A stretch of DNA of 64,000 nt, from positions 7,099,757-7,163,756 of the forward strand of contig NC_049986.1 in assembly GCF_000003815.2 (NCBI RefSeq), in the 5' to 3' direction. Each line of letters begins with the position of its first letter. The first letter of the stretch is position 1. Shown in pieces: positions 23,383-37,613 of this stretch. Under the pieces are notes generated by a model. It saw only the letters and a program-made list of their open reading frames with translations. It did not search any database and was not told the origin of the DNA. A program made the position numbers and the translations under genes. This DNA comes from Branchiostoma floridae (Eukaryota; Chordata; Leptocardii; Amphioxiformes; Branchiostomatidae).

Positions 23383-26300
23383 GTAAGTTTTGCTCCAGGT
23401 AGTTTATTCCATCAGGGTATCTTGAAATGGCTCAAAGCATCCCAATCTAAAATGAAAAGTCATGGGATAAATTTCCCGTTCCCTTTCATGTCAAGTATCC
23501 CCTTTAGCAAGCCAGTTATGGATAATGGTTATGGTATTTGATGTACAAATCTTTAAATGTTTTGCCTTGTGTACATTTGCAGGTAGTGTGCCCAGGGACT
23601 TTGAAAAAAAAAACCCTGTTAACTTAGAGAGATAGCCGCCCTGGTAAAAATCTACAGATGGATAAATGTGATGATGTACATTTTGTATGACCCACTCATA
23701 ATCCATGTAATCAATAATGAAAAAATTGATGCAAATAGAAATTACAACACATTCAGGATTCGGTGTGACTTGCTGATTTATGAAATCGGAAAATCTCCTG
23801 CAGTTCAAACTGTCACCGATACATGTACATAATTCTATCATGAAATTACGTATAAGATTTGACGGAACATAAGCTTTGACTTATTCATAACAAATAATGA
23901 TTCTAGAGCAGTTTAGCTATAGCAAATATAACCACCGCTTAGATAACAAGCAGTGTCCAATTTCGCTTTGCCGATTTGCAGGATTTATGCCCGGATTTGA
24001 ATAACTATGTTCTCGAATGACTTAAATATTTCAATGACAACTATTATCATGGTGACTTGATGACGTTTAACATTATTTCATAATAATACTATAACACTGA
24101 AGTTTCTATACTTAGGTGACTGCAGTCAAAGAACCTGCCTGATTGATGAAGCAAATGTATCAAAACTTCTGGCTGCTTCCAAATCCTATCCAGTTGCTGA
24201 AGTAACTGTTGTCTTGCATGCGCAAAGCTAGCATCCCTTGCTGTGTCGTATGAAAATTTCCAAGACCTGAAGTAAAAATGCACGTACCTGATTCTCCGTG
24301 TATTTCTCGTGGTGGCCCTGGTACAACCGTCGATTACTATTATAGTATCCAACCCTTCCCGCATCTGAACGTGTAACCGTCGGTAACCTGCCCAATAGCA
24401 TTATCCACTTCAGACCACCCTCATATAGAGTGGGACCAAAAGACTGAGCTCCAAACCGTTGTAATTTGTAATTTGAATTTCAACGGTAATTTATTGCTAT
24501 GTGAGTCTGACCATTCAAAGCCCCTTACAAAGCCAAAGCTCTCTCCCTAAATACTCTCGCGGAGGCAGTCTAGAAAGTGCACGAGGTCAAATGTCTCCGG
24601 TGTCAACTAAGAGGTCAATTAAAAGGTCAACGCCTATTCAGTTCGCAACCTTTCTGTCGACGAGTTCCATGCAGAAATTCGATATTAAGATTGAGATATC
24701 AATATTTCACACGAACAATTGTTTTGACACAGATATCTGGCTGCAGCCAGTGAACCGAGACAACGATGCCGTGGATAATAGAGCTTGTTGAACCCCACCA
24801 ACAGGGGGGCGCTCAATACCACGCTCAATGCCAGCTGATCACCCAAAATGTAATGCTACACATATTGGAGATACTGCACCTGCGGCAACTGTATGATGTA
24901 CCGAATAAGGGACTATCTTTTCTCTAAAGATAATCTATGATTGGTCGATAGAGACCCGTCTTGAGTGCCTCAGCTCAAGGACATGCTCAAGATTTTGCCA
25001 TTAAGACCGTTACAATCTTTACTTAGACATAGCGAATCCCTCTTTTAAAGATAGAAAGATCAAGTGCTCTAAGGTGGAAATGTTTAAACACAACGAGAAT
25101 TTGCTACTTTTCAGCTCTAGTTATTGGACTTAGTGGATTGTCATTTGGTGGATCATATTTTATTACGTCCGTCAGCAGTACTGGTACAAACATACCTGTA
25201 CTATTTATTGTTCAATGACATGGAAAAATCAAAGATATAGTATTTTGGAACAAACTCGATGTTAAATGATATCGATGTTTGCTTCAGTGTCCTTCGATCT
25301 GTCGACAACTAAATACATTCCATTCACCAACCCAATTTTCAAAATGGCTACAGTTGACAAAAAATCATTGTGCAATACACTTATCGAGTCAGTGTGAATG
25401 ACACATGGATAAAGCATAGAAGCCTTGCCTGAATCTGAGCCCAAAGAATAATGGGCAATCTCCTGAATTCAGTCGGAAGTATTTATTTGAAGAACGTACG
25501 TACAAAGATTTATGCTATATCGTCTATTAACTTCCGGAACATTTGTCTGTCGCTTTCCACGAAACCTAATCACAGGAAGTTGACTCAAGGCCGCATGACG
25601 AAGACTCCTGTTGCACTGGTAGGTTTAGGCAAATATACTAAGATCAATATCTCAGAGGTATATATCATTTAGGCCCATAAGAATAACAAATGCACTTGAA
25701 TTCGTGATGGTGAAGGCGAATATAGAGTCAAGTCCAGTCACTGACGAAAGACATTAGATGCTGTTTGCTACACGAAACAATCTCTACTATATTAGAGTAG
25801 CTATGAGTTATCCCTTCTCTCTACAACACTGGACCAAAGCCAACCCATTGACTTGGAATTCTTCAAGTATCCTAATACACTATTGGACAGGACATCCAAA
25901 TATGTCGTCAGCTCTTTTATGTTCATAGTTAGGGTATAAAAAAACAGTTTCTCCCAGGTCACTTCAGTGTCACTGACGAAAGATGGTGGATGCCATCTAA
26001 AACGTTTGACCGTTTCCAAAAGCATATCCAGTTGCTTGAGTAACAGTGTCTTCTTGGCTTATCTTATTGTTTATCTAGTTGTTTATCCTTCATCGACGTA
26101 TAAAGGAGGTACTAGGTAATAAGCCACACCTAGTGGTGTGTTATTACAGAAAGGCGACAAGCAATAACAACAAGCTGGTGTTTGCCTAATCTACAGGCTA
26201 CACCGGTAGCCAAACACACACCTAGGCCGGCTTCAGTCCTCTGGCAGCTTTTTATACTATGTTAGGCTACCGTAGGATTTGCTTGGAGATTAGTGTATGT

Positions 26301-27955
26301 CCCCTTTGTGTGCCATACACATCTAGCACCTTGCGATGATTTGTTCTGTGCTGTACGGAAGTGTAGCAATCTGATTAGAGTCACTGGAGGCTGCCAGTCT
26401 GACCACCGCCGTGTCGAATGCCACCTGCGCCCGTGTAATTGATCGCAACTGCTGTTTTTCACATCTAATAAACTTCATTGTGCGACATATGCTTTTATTT
26501 CGCTACAGCGATGACTTTATTATACGCCTTTACTATATCAATAAAACAGGTGTCTACATATGGCCTGGCACGTTCTTACATATTTTGTGATGTTTGCCTG
26601 TCCCTGGAGTTTAATGAATATAATTCTTCGTTTGCTGCGCAATGGGTTTGGAATGTTCGCTACTTTGTTGTAATTCTAAACTACACAGCGAACGCCTTCT
26701 TCATCTCCGATATATAATTTCCTCTAATAAAGGAACCTCGCAGGCGTAAAGCCTCAATAACATTACGCTAAATCCTAAGGGTGCAATGGTGACGATTTAC
26801 GGTACTCGTGTGCACTTGCGAAAGACTTTTTTTACCATGCCCTCATAAATACGCGTTTTCGGGAAATTGATTTTCGATTACGCGGGTCAATACATCATGT
26901 GTGAACCTCATGTAGTGGAGGGTTTTTGTGACATTATCCCGCATTTGTATGACATATTTGGGCGACAAGAGGTCAGACGCTATCTACTAAAAGGATTTAG
27001 CTACCAGGAAACACACCTTTACGATTGGCGAACTGTTTTTGCAACTAGTACTTTGCACTACTTTTGTGTTACGAGAAATAGATAGACAGATTATGAGAAC
27101 TTTATTTCAGAAAGTATAACATAACAGTTGTTCGACTGTATACTATGAATTTTTGAACAACATGAATCCGTAAATTTCATCTCCCTTTCTTAGGCTAACA
27201 TGTAGGTACTATATGCTTGATCGTGGAGTTGAAAACAACCGGGAACAGAGACATATTCTTCGTCTGTGGTGTCAAAGTTAAGCTGGCGTGCCAAACCGCC
27301 AGTTTATTTTGATTTACGATAACCATTACACATTGCAATATTTGTACACTTTTGCCGAAGGAAGGCAACAACTCTTCTATCGAAAATCACTGGAATCAAA
27401 GTTATATCCAGACAGAAATGAGATACAATGCATGTCATCAAGCAACCTCATCATAACGAAAATCACTGTACTTCTCATAATCCAGCTCATAAGTGGCCAT
27501 ACATGATATGAACAGATGCGTCTTTTCCTTTGTATTCTATATAGTGATAAACGGCCGGATTCGCTGTCAGCAAGCCAGGTTGTTTCTTATCTACAGACGA
27601 TATCGATTTTTGGTCTTCCTCTCCTTGCTGTGATCGTTAGGCTCCAGATTGATTCTAAGTAAAACGGGGCATTAGAGGGTAATAATATCCGTAATTGGAC
27701 TCCAGCTCGGGCCGGATGGGAACATCTCTTGTCGGGGATGATGATGAATTTTGCCGTGGAATGGCCTAAATACAATTACGGGTGTACGCTCGGAAATCTG
27801 ATGGTGTCTGAAGTAAGGAATCAACATTCAGATGTGCTAGTCTCGCATCCATCCCTTTTCATTTCTAAGGGATCTATCCATATTTTCCTCCGTGTACGCA
27901 GAAGATTTTGGTGTGGGGACGTTTGCGTTCTTATAGAGTGGCAGGATGCGGGTGG
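23383..27955. other. Gene-poor stretch with retroelement relics
   Basis: Relics of the dispersed family occur at about 24110-24220 and 25965-26105 (CATATCCAGTTGCTTGAGTA, and TTCATCGACGTATAAAGG at the end). 24793-24812 holds a GC-rich CAGGGGGGCGCT block resembling a CTCF core with one extra G. A hairpin-like GTAATAAGCC...TGTGTTATTAC lies at about 26116-26147. No exon is supported. Confidence 0.4.
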
Positions 27956-28535
27956 GAAGTAGATTGGCAGGAAGTAGAATGACAGGAAGTAGGTGGGAAG
28001 TAGAGTGGTAGGAGGTAGAATGACAGGAAGTGGGTGGGAAGTAGAGTGGTAGGAAATAGAGTGACAGGAAGTAGGTGGGAAGTAGAGTGGTAGGAGGTAG
28101 AATGACAGGAAGTGGGTGGAAAGTAGAGTGGTAGGAAGTAGAGTGACAGGAAGTAGGTGGGAAGTAGAGTGGCAGGAAGTAGACAGGCAGGAAGTGGATG
28201 TGAAGTAGAGTGGTAGGAAGTAGAGTGACAGGAAGTAGGTGGGAAGTAGAGTGGCAGGAAGTAGACAGGCAGGAAGTGGATGTGAAGTAGAGTGGTAGGA
28301 AGTAGAGTGGCAGGAAGTGGGTGTGAAGTAGAGTGGTAGGAAGTGGAGTGGTAGGAAGTGGGTGGGAAGTAGAGTGGCAGGAAGTAGAATGACAGGAAGT
28401 GGATGTGAAGTAGAGTGGTAGGAAGTAGAGAGGCAGGAAGTGGATGTGAAGTAGAGTGACAGGGAGTAGAGAGGCAGGATGTAGAGTGGGAAGAAGAAGA
28501 TCGTGTGTGGCAGGAAGTAGAGTGGCAGGACGTGG
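27956..28535 (+). repeat. Purine-rich minisatellite, 41-bp period at its start
   Basis: Units built from GGAAGTAGAGTGGTAGGAAG and GACAGGAAGTGGGTGGGAAG. GACAGG recurs every 41 bp near the start and less regularly later. One strand is nearly all A/G/T-purine. The other has no stop codons, so two overlapping frames of about 240 codons are open. They are Ser/Leu/Pro/Thr repeats caused by composition. Confidence 0.93.
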
Positions 28536-29754
28536 CTGGAAAGATGCAAATATCAATCCAAATTCATCGTTGATATTGCCGCCAAAGCGCTATTTCATCG
28601 AATTTCTCGTGCGTCTATTTACTTTGTAATACACACAAAAGTGGGAAGACTGTGTGGCCGTAAAGGTTACACTGTGGAAGTAAGTTATAGGAAGTTCAGA
28701 GGTAGTAGAATAAGTCGTCTATCCAAACTTCAAGTATTTCACGTTACCAGTCGGGCGGGCGTTGATATCAGCTATATTTATGTGACAATTATGCTGGTTC
28801 GTGACACATTGATATGCACCAAATTTGACCTACAATAAACACATTTGTGGCCACGGTGTTACATGTTATACCATATGCTAGGATATATACGGAGCCCTAT
28901 AAGTAAAGCGTAAAGTGTACTTAATTCTATACGAAAAATCTTGAAGGACCCCTTCCACATAAGGTTTGTGCCACGGTCAATTCACAGATCAATGGACAGC
29001 AATATTAGTGCGTACATACACACTCACAGTCATACGTGAGCGCACACACACACACAAACACACAGTCAAGTACACACACACACACACACACACAAGCTGC
29101 CTCTTATTTGGGATCGTTTCAATATTGCGGATGGAATTTGGGTCACTCAAATCTTCATTTATCTTCGATAGAAAAATGCAATATCCTCTGAAATAACATA
29201 GTTTTTCGACCACATTCCAATAACTTCAGAAATATCACTCATATTCGTTTTTTATATTGCCACCAGTTTTATTTACATTTCTCATGCGTCTATTTAATCT
29301 GTAATATACACAAAGAACAATGTCAAGAAATTACTTCGAGAACTGACACGCGTACACTAATTCGAATTGAGGCGAATTCTTCGAATTGAGGCGGATATCT
29401 TCTGTTGTTTTTCTTTACGATTTTATAAAAAAACACTTTGCTGATATTTTATAATAATAATATATGATAGTTTATGACAGTAGTTGTGTTAATTTCAATT
29501 ATAAAACACATATCATCTTGTAAGAAGATTGACAAGACAGCACGCCTAGCGGAACAGTGCAAAACGACATGTAACGGTACAAGTTAGAAGAAATTACCTC
29601 AATGCAATGTACAAGCAAACAGACACTCAAATACTTAAAACGTCACGCGCCAAAGTTTCTCATGATCTGAGCCCTTAAAGTCTAGTAGTAGCCTGTGGTA
29701 CGCAATCCCTCGCTGCATCTCCCACACAGACCGCTAGGGGCGCGATTTGGAAGT
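28536..29754. other. Region 3' of the TMC stop; (CA)n microsatellite
   Basis: An AC/CA dinucleotide tract lies at about 29020-29092. A minus-strand AATAAA at 29268-29273 might serve the TMC transcript. Just below the stop codon, CCGCTAGGGGCGCGAT occurs at about 29730. No other gene is seen. Confidence 0.5.
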
Positions 29755-29911
29755 CTAACCGATGCTGTCGAAGTCCTCGTCTACGAATGAGGTCTCCTGG
29801 GAGGAGGCAGCCTCGTCTCCAGCGTCCGCATGGACCTGTACCAACTGATAGCCCTCGGGAACGAGAATGGAAGCCGCTCCTCGTGCGGAAAGCCTCCCTG
29901 TCGTCATTCTC
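29755..29911 (-). CDS. tmc: TMC exon 23, terminal coding exon
   Basis: The acceptor is TTCCTCAG/GAGAATG. In the phase set by exon 22 it encodes RMTTGRLSARGAASILVPEG and then an acidic end SSQETSFVDEDFDSIG followed by TAG at 29755-29757. Another frame is also open through this exon but does not match the upstream phase. The acidic terminus is reasonable for a cytosolic tail. Confidence 0.82.
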
Positions 29912-31060
29912 CTGAGGAAAACGAAATGTTAAAACACTCGTCATGGAATTCGGAACCAAACCGTGAACTCAGTGGATGGAATCTATAACACAAACACTAG
30001 CTTGCCGCTAGGGGCGCGATACAAACCAGGGAACAGTCGCACTGTTCTGCAGTGTACTTATTTCCTGCTGATCGGGATTTGGTGCTTTTATATCAGTAAA
30101 TACTTAGTATCTGGCAAGATTAAACTTTCAAAAACTACTAACTAAAATGTCACATAACTACCGTCCCCAATTCGTTAAGGAAAATTATGTAAAAATGAAA
30201 TAATATCTATAAAACAAAAGGTTTTCAAGCCCCTTGAGACGAATAGGGTGATATTGGCAAATTTGTTTCATTGAAAGCGTTTGAAATCTGTGAAACATGT
30301 TTGGACATAGGGTAAGATTAATTTGATAAGAAAAGAAGATCCTTTTATAATCCTGATAAGAAAAGAAGATCCTCTTAGAAGTAAAACAAATCTGACAGAT
30401 ACTTCGTGTCCCCGACAAAATTTGTCAGCTATTTTCTTTATTCAAACAACATCAAACAACAAACAATAGATTACAAAAAAAAAAAAAAAAAAACAACACA
30501 GAAATAGCACGGATCCTTTCATCAGTCTTTTTAATGAACGTAGTTTCCTGTTGGGTGTAGTTAGGGCAGAGCGGGGAAAAGTGAAAACTGCTTTCGCATT
30601 GGTCTACATAAGGGAAGACTGGACGGACGACTGGGTTGCGAGTGATATAAGGCCATGTTGATTTGATTATATGGATGGCATCCGCATGCGCATCAATTTT
30701 TTGCCGTTTCCAAAGGAAAAAAAAAGTTTCCAACCATACTGTAAATCATACGAAGCAGCTGTAAAACGAGCATATATATTTATCGTAGATTGCAAAAAAT
30801 GTCGTAAAACGGATACTAATGTCTTAGAATGCCAAACACGGCCATTTCAGAGGTCAAAGAAGAAACGTGAAAGAAAAAATGAATACTATTACATACCAAA
30901 CCCTGTGTTTTTACTCATTTGTTAAACCATCCTGACCATCTATTTTTCACAACGAAGGCAACTTTTTTTTGCCCAACTTTTATTGGCACGCTAGCATCAT
31001 TCCTAAAGCATGTCATCCATATAATCAAATCATCATGGCCTAACTCTCATTCAAACTTGC

Positions 31061-31327
31061 CTTTGCTGTCCGAATCCGCCAGGGGGCGGTTGTGGGTGAG
31101 ATTGAGGATGCGGTTGTTGGTGCGGTTGTTGGTGCGGTTGTTGGTGCGGTTGTGTGCCCCTGCCCGCCGTGTGTCCCATGGGGACGGCCACGAGCCTGGT
31201 GCCGGGCTGGGGGGTGTACTGCAGGCGGCGGAACCGCTGGTGCGGCTGGGACTGTACCATCTGCTGGTGGTGGGGGGTCAGGATCACGCCTTCGTACGGG
31301 TTGACGTACTGCCGCACGGGAAGGAAC
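31061..31327 (-). CDS. tmc: TMC exon 22, Gln/His/Pro-rich tail, GC donor
   Basis: The acceptor is TTGCACAG/GTTCCT. The only phase-compatible donor is CAAAG/gcaagt, a GC-type 5' splice site. It encodes FLPVRQYVNPYEGVILTPHH, then a low-complexity QPHQ tetrapeptide tandem (12-nt DNA repeat at about 31105-31152) and PPPGGFGQQ. Using the nearby GT instead would break phase with exon 23 and bring a quick stop. Confidence 0.85.
31076..31090 (+). promoter_or_regulatory. CTCF-like motif inside TMC exon 22
   Basis: CCGCCAGGGGGCGGT lies within coding sequence for the PPPGG part of the tail. It matches the CCGCNNGGNGGC core. Coding constraint on proline codons could create it by chance. Confidence 0.35.
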
Positions 31328-31810
31328 CTGTGCAACACGTGATGAAGATTATTATCATATAGCCAGGCAAAGTCGACCAATCAGAAGGCCCCATTTCATG
31401 TTGGTTTTGACGCATTACCTTACCGAAAACGGAAGTATCGTTTTAGGTTTGTGTGTTCGTTTGTTTGTTTGTTTAACCTGACTTATTGTTTTTGTTTTTG
31501 TGGTTCCGATTCAAATTTGTTCCCGAAAACTGAGTTGGCCAGGGACCAAAGTTGCTCCGTTCGCATGCAGAAATTGTGACAACTATCGATTTAGTAACAT
31601 TCCTCAGAGTCTTTTAACAAAAAAAAATTTACTTTTTACTTTCTTAAGAAAAATTAATCAATGGAATCATTATCCAACATTTATGGTAAAAACAATATCG
31701 AAACTTTACATTTATTCGGTGCTGGAAAGTGTGGCCATGTTAAAGGTATACATATTAATCACACACACGATCCGTGACTGTACAATACACAATCAGTATT
31801 GCCAACAGAC

Positions 31811-32031
31811 CTGACTTGTGGAGAGAACGCCCGTTGGAACCCGACAGACCCTCCGGGCCCTCGGGACCCGGCCTTGGGCCCGAACCTCGGCAGTGGTGTT
31901 CCCGGGGGAAGGCGGCCGTTAGGGACCTGAGCCTTGTGTCGGGACCTGACGTGGCTGGAGCCAGAGCCGTCGCTCTGGTCGTTCTTAGCCGCCGACATTT
32001 CGTAAACTTTCTTTTTTCCTTCTGTCCTTTC
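31811..32031 (-). CDS. tmc: TMC exon 21, C-terminal tail
   Basis: The acceptor is CAACTTCAG/GAAAGG and the donor is AGTCAG/gtctgt. It encodes a hydrophilic tail with ERTEGKKKVYEMSAAKNDQS and a Pro/Gly/Arg-rich part ending FSPQV plus a split Arg codon. The tail is not conserved in the family. Support is phase agreement on both sides, good splice sites and local GC enrichment. Confidence 0.85.
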
Positions 32032-32189
32032 CTGAAGTTGAAGAAACATCCAAAAACAATTAACTAAAACAACAGGTCTTATTTTCCACATTGTACGATC
32101 TTAACCGTGACATTAGTTATTTTTGACAACTGACTTAACGTTAGACAAAGGAATGTATTCATGATTTCCATAATATCAAAATTGGAGCC

Positions 32190-32429
32190 AAGGCACTGCA
32201 CTTGGGGCACCGATGCGGCACTACGGGATTTAAAAGATTACTCAACGAATTTCAGACATAGAAAGAATTTTCGGTTGTTTTGTGTATTTTTCTTCTCTTA
32301 AGTCATACTTTTACGCATTACGCAATATCTGAATTATTAAAAAAATCGGCGAAAATACCACAACAGTGCCGTAGTGAACGAGCCCAGCAATGCCGTACCG
32401 GTGCCGCAAGTGCAGTAAGATGCCACCTT
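32190..32429 (+). mobile_element. MITE family A copy 8, in TMC intron 20
   Basis: Ends AAGGCACTGCACTTGGGGC and GCAGTAAGATGCCACCTT. It ends about 9 bp from the exon 20 donor at 32438, so the insertion nearly touches the splice site. Confidence 0.92.
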
Positions 32430-32438
32430 AAGACTTAC

Positions 32439-32517
32439 GTATTGCAGTTGTATCCTTAGATCGTTGTTGGCCTCTTTGTACGATCGAACCAAAGATTGTA
32501 GGTAGTATATCGCCATT
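32439..32517 (-). CDS. tmc: TMC exon 20, end of TM10
   Basis: The acceptor is GTCATCTAG/AATGGC and the donor is CAATAC/gtaagt. It encodes MAIYYLQSLVRSYKEANNDL and then RIQLQY, matching the LAIYYL.S..KS...AN..L end of the TMC domain. A MITE begins only about 9 bp inside the downstream intron. Confidence 0.94.
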
Positions 32518-32856
32518 CTAGATGACACAGAATGAAATATTCCCTTTAACTTAAAAACGGAAATTTGACAACAATGATGCGCTAACAATATATCGTCAGT
32601 ATAGCTGAAAGTAAATCACTGACACGACTAAGTCAAACTACCTCCTTGTTATGGCTACTACGTATTCACTTCTGCGAAAGCAACATCTACAGATTCAAAT
32701 TTACGAACAAAAAGTCAAGAGGGACAATCTTGTAGTTGTTTCAACTCCTACTTCCACTACGCCATTTATGGCGTTGCAGCACCCATCGAAAATGCACAAA
32801 AATATACAAAAGCACGAACATTGAAGTAAGGTGAATGTTGAGCTAACTTTACTCAC

Positions 32857-32982
32857 ACGAGTAGCATGAAGACGGGCAGTATGACCCCAGCAGTGCTCAT
32901 GTAGCTGAGGACAGTGGTGAGCCAGGCCGGGAACTGTTCCTGTACCGTGTCTGGGATGATGTCAAACATGCGCCGCCGGCCA
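32857..32982 (-). CDS. tmc: TMC exon 19, post-CGPFSG linker and TM10
   Basis: The acceptor is ATTTTCAG/TGGCCG and the donor is CTCGT/gtgagt. The junction with exon 18 yields CGPFSGRRRMFDIIPDTV, matching CGPFSG...M[FY][DE]V in TMC1/2. It continues with the beginning of TM10 (TAGVILPVFMLLV). Confidence 0.95.
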
Positions 32983-33084
32983 CTGAAAATAGATATCATA
33001 CAAATACTGGGAAAACTATAATGTGTTACAACGTTCTTTTGACAAAGCCAAAAGACCTGTAAACGTTATGGTAGTCATTCTTCT

Positions 33085-35424
<2,340 letters not shown>

Positions 35425-35955
35425 CTATTATGCCTTCCATGGTATTGCCCATAACTTGAGTTGTTTGCAATGTTCATCTTTATACAACACAAAATGAAGT
35501 TTTAACTGTATCCGGTAGCCTTCTTCAGGCATTTGACCCATTTTCCTGATTGGCATTGCCCTTCCGAATGTGTGACGTCAGGAGTGAATCAAATGTGTAC
35601 AGAAGTCGATACCTGCCGCCGTCCCAGTTCAAGCCGGCTATGGGCTTTCATTATCTAAGTTGATCTCTTTCAGGATTTCCGAGTGTAGTTTCAATAGTAA
35701 CAGCCGTTGTTAACTGAATTATATTAATTCAGGACAATACCGACTTCCAAGCACCTTTGACCCATTGCTGACGTCACAATTCCAGTCTGGAGTTGTGACA
35801 TATGCTTTGGGTCATTACAACTTGAAAATGATCATAGGTCTGATCGATAGATTGTTGGTAAGCGCTTTATTCTGGTGTACGGTTATAAGATTCAAGTTTA
35901 AAATTGTATCATAATGAATTAGATAAAATGTATCTTATTACATGGCTTTACTTAC

Positions 35956-36084
35956 AATTTTGGCTTCCAGGTCCCAGCACCAACAATAGTTAGCAAACCT
36001 CACAAACAGTCCGCGGAGGAAGTCCACTATGATGGTAGTCACCAAGGTGGCGATCATGTCAAAGACGGACAATTTGTACATCTC
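35956..36084 (-). CDS. tmc: TMC exon 16, TM6 and CWCWDLE
   Basis: The acceptor is TCTACAG/GAGATG and the donor is AAAATT/gtaagt. It encodes [20 protein letters not shown] (TM6), then [20 protein letters not shown]. The D[FY].R..FVRF.N.CWCWDLE block is conserved in TMC1/2/3. 43 codons, phase 0 on both sides. Confidence 0.96.
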
Positions 36085-36645
36085 CTGTAGATGAATAGGA
36101 TGGAAACTTTCTCAAAGGTTTGTTCTAAATTATCTCTATTGCCTGACCACATTCCCGTACGGCAAAACAGTAGATGGGATCTTCGTGAGAAAGATAGATT
36201 AGTTCCATGTCCAAAGGACGGATGAAGTATTAGAAACTCGGTTAAAAGACAACGACATTGAACAGTGATAGTGAATGCGAAAAACGGCCAAGTCATCATT
36301 GGCCAAACGACCATAGATTCTATTAAAACTGCACCAATAGAATAGACCAAGCGAGATTGTACTCTCCAAGCAGAGGGTATGCTCCGCCTGTTTTATGAAT
36401 TTTTTTAGTCTTTTTAAAGTAGAGCACGCCGACGGACGTCAAGAAACATTACAGAATAGAAAGCCCGATAAAAAGACGAAGAAAAACGTGAAGAAAACAG
36501 CCAGAACCTAACCTCTGCTTGCAGAGTAGCGAGATTGAACTTTAACCCAGACCATAATGCATCACGATGCACATGCGCACTCTGAACTGTGATATGGCTT
36601 AACGAATATCATTCACGACAATCATGATCATAGATCTTCACAGAC

Positions 36646-36810
36646 CTGCCCCACGATTGTTTCCCAGCATTGCTCCTTGATCCCAGCCAGTCTGGTGAGA
36701 GCGTCCACCACCTGCGTGTCGTTCGTGCTCTCCAGCATGTGCTCGTCAAGCTGTAGGATCTCCTGAATCATACCTGATGCCGTCACGTTCTGGAGAGCCC
36801 AGCTGGCGTT
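36646..36810 (-). CDS. tmc: TMC exon 15, CWETIVGQ
   Basis: The acceptor is ATTGTCAG/AACGCC and the donor is GGGCAG/gtctgt. It is 55 codons and phase 0 on both sides. It starts NASWALQNVTASGM, with two N-x-S/T glycosylation sequons (NAS, NVT), and ends with CWETIVGQ. CWET.VGQE is the TMC family signature. The E comes from the next exon. Confidence 0.96.
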
Positions 36811-37145
36811 CTGACAATAAAAATATACCCGTTACCATAAAAATACCCATACAAGAACTTTCAGTCAGCCCCCTGGTGTTTCTCAGGATAACCGAGGACC
36901 AGAATGGTCACTAATGTCGCGTAACTTTCGGGGAGTGTGACGCCCTCAATGGGTCAAGGGTGGTTGGTAGCTGGTAGCTGGTAGCGGCCCCAGTCCCGGT
37001 TCAATGAAAATCGGTGCGTCCTGATGTCGATAGCTTCTTTTACTCTTGTATCAAGGTAGCTTTAGATTGCGATATTAACCAAATACAATCGCTATCTTAG
37101 TCAAAATGATGTTCGAGAAAGACACACGTAAAGAGTTTTACCTAC

Positions 37146-37202
37146 CTCGGACACCTGGTGCAAAGTGTCCAGAGCCACCCTTGCTTTTCTTGCCTCTTCG
37201 GC
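37146..37202 (-). CDS. tmc: TMC exon 14, TM5-TM6 extracellular loop
   Basis: The acceptor is ACACTTAG/GCCGAA and the donor is TCCGAG/gtaggt. It is exactly 19 codons (AEEARKARVALDTLHQVSE), phase 0 on both sides. The outer loop between TM5 and TM6 varies in sequence across TMCs. This small symmetric exon could be a cassette, but I see no direct evidence for skipping. Confidence 0.8.
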
Positions 37203-37433
37203 CTAAGTGTTGCAAAACAGCATGATTATGGACAAAATCATAGGAATTTTATATTAACAGAAACCGCCATCATTTCACAAATATCAAGATTTCTCAACCT
37301 CTTGGCACTGTGTAAAGTAAATTTGTAAACAAAACAACTAGTGTTTTTGTATCTTATCGAAGATTATCATGTATAAAATATGCTTTGTAGAATTTTAAAA
37401 CTGAAGTAAACCTACAGATTTATAAACACTCAC

Positions 37434-37613
37434 CAGGTTGTTGACCTTCTTGAAGAGTGCAATCATCAGCGTGTAGAGGTTACCCAAGTTCAGGACCATG
37501 ATCCTGGCCAGTTGCCACTGTAGCATGACGCGGGGATGGTACTTCTCCATCTGACCAATCAGGTCGAAGAACACAGGGAACACTATGGTGATGATCGACA
37601 CTACTATGGAAAC
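37434..37613 (-). CDS. tmc: TMC exon 13, TM4-TM5 pore region
   Basis: The acceptor is CGTATAG/GTTTCC and the donor is AACCTG/gtgagt. It encodes TM4 (VSIVVSIITIVFPVFFDLIG), the motif EKYHPRVMLQWQLARI, and TM5 (LGNLYTLMIALFKKVNNL). In TMC1 this region forms part of the ion pathway. HPR..L.WQL.R is typical of the TMC1/2/3 branch rather than of TMC5-8. Confidence 0.96.

Noticed and set aside
27821-28556. Two overlapping ~240-codon Ser/Leu/Pro-rich frames on the minus strand
   Set aside because: Produced by a stop-free pyrimidine-rich minisatellite. Two frames open at once argues against coding.
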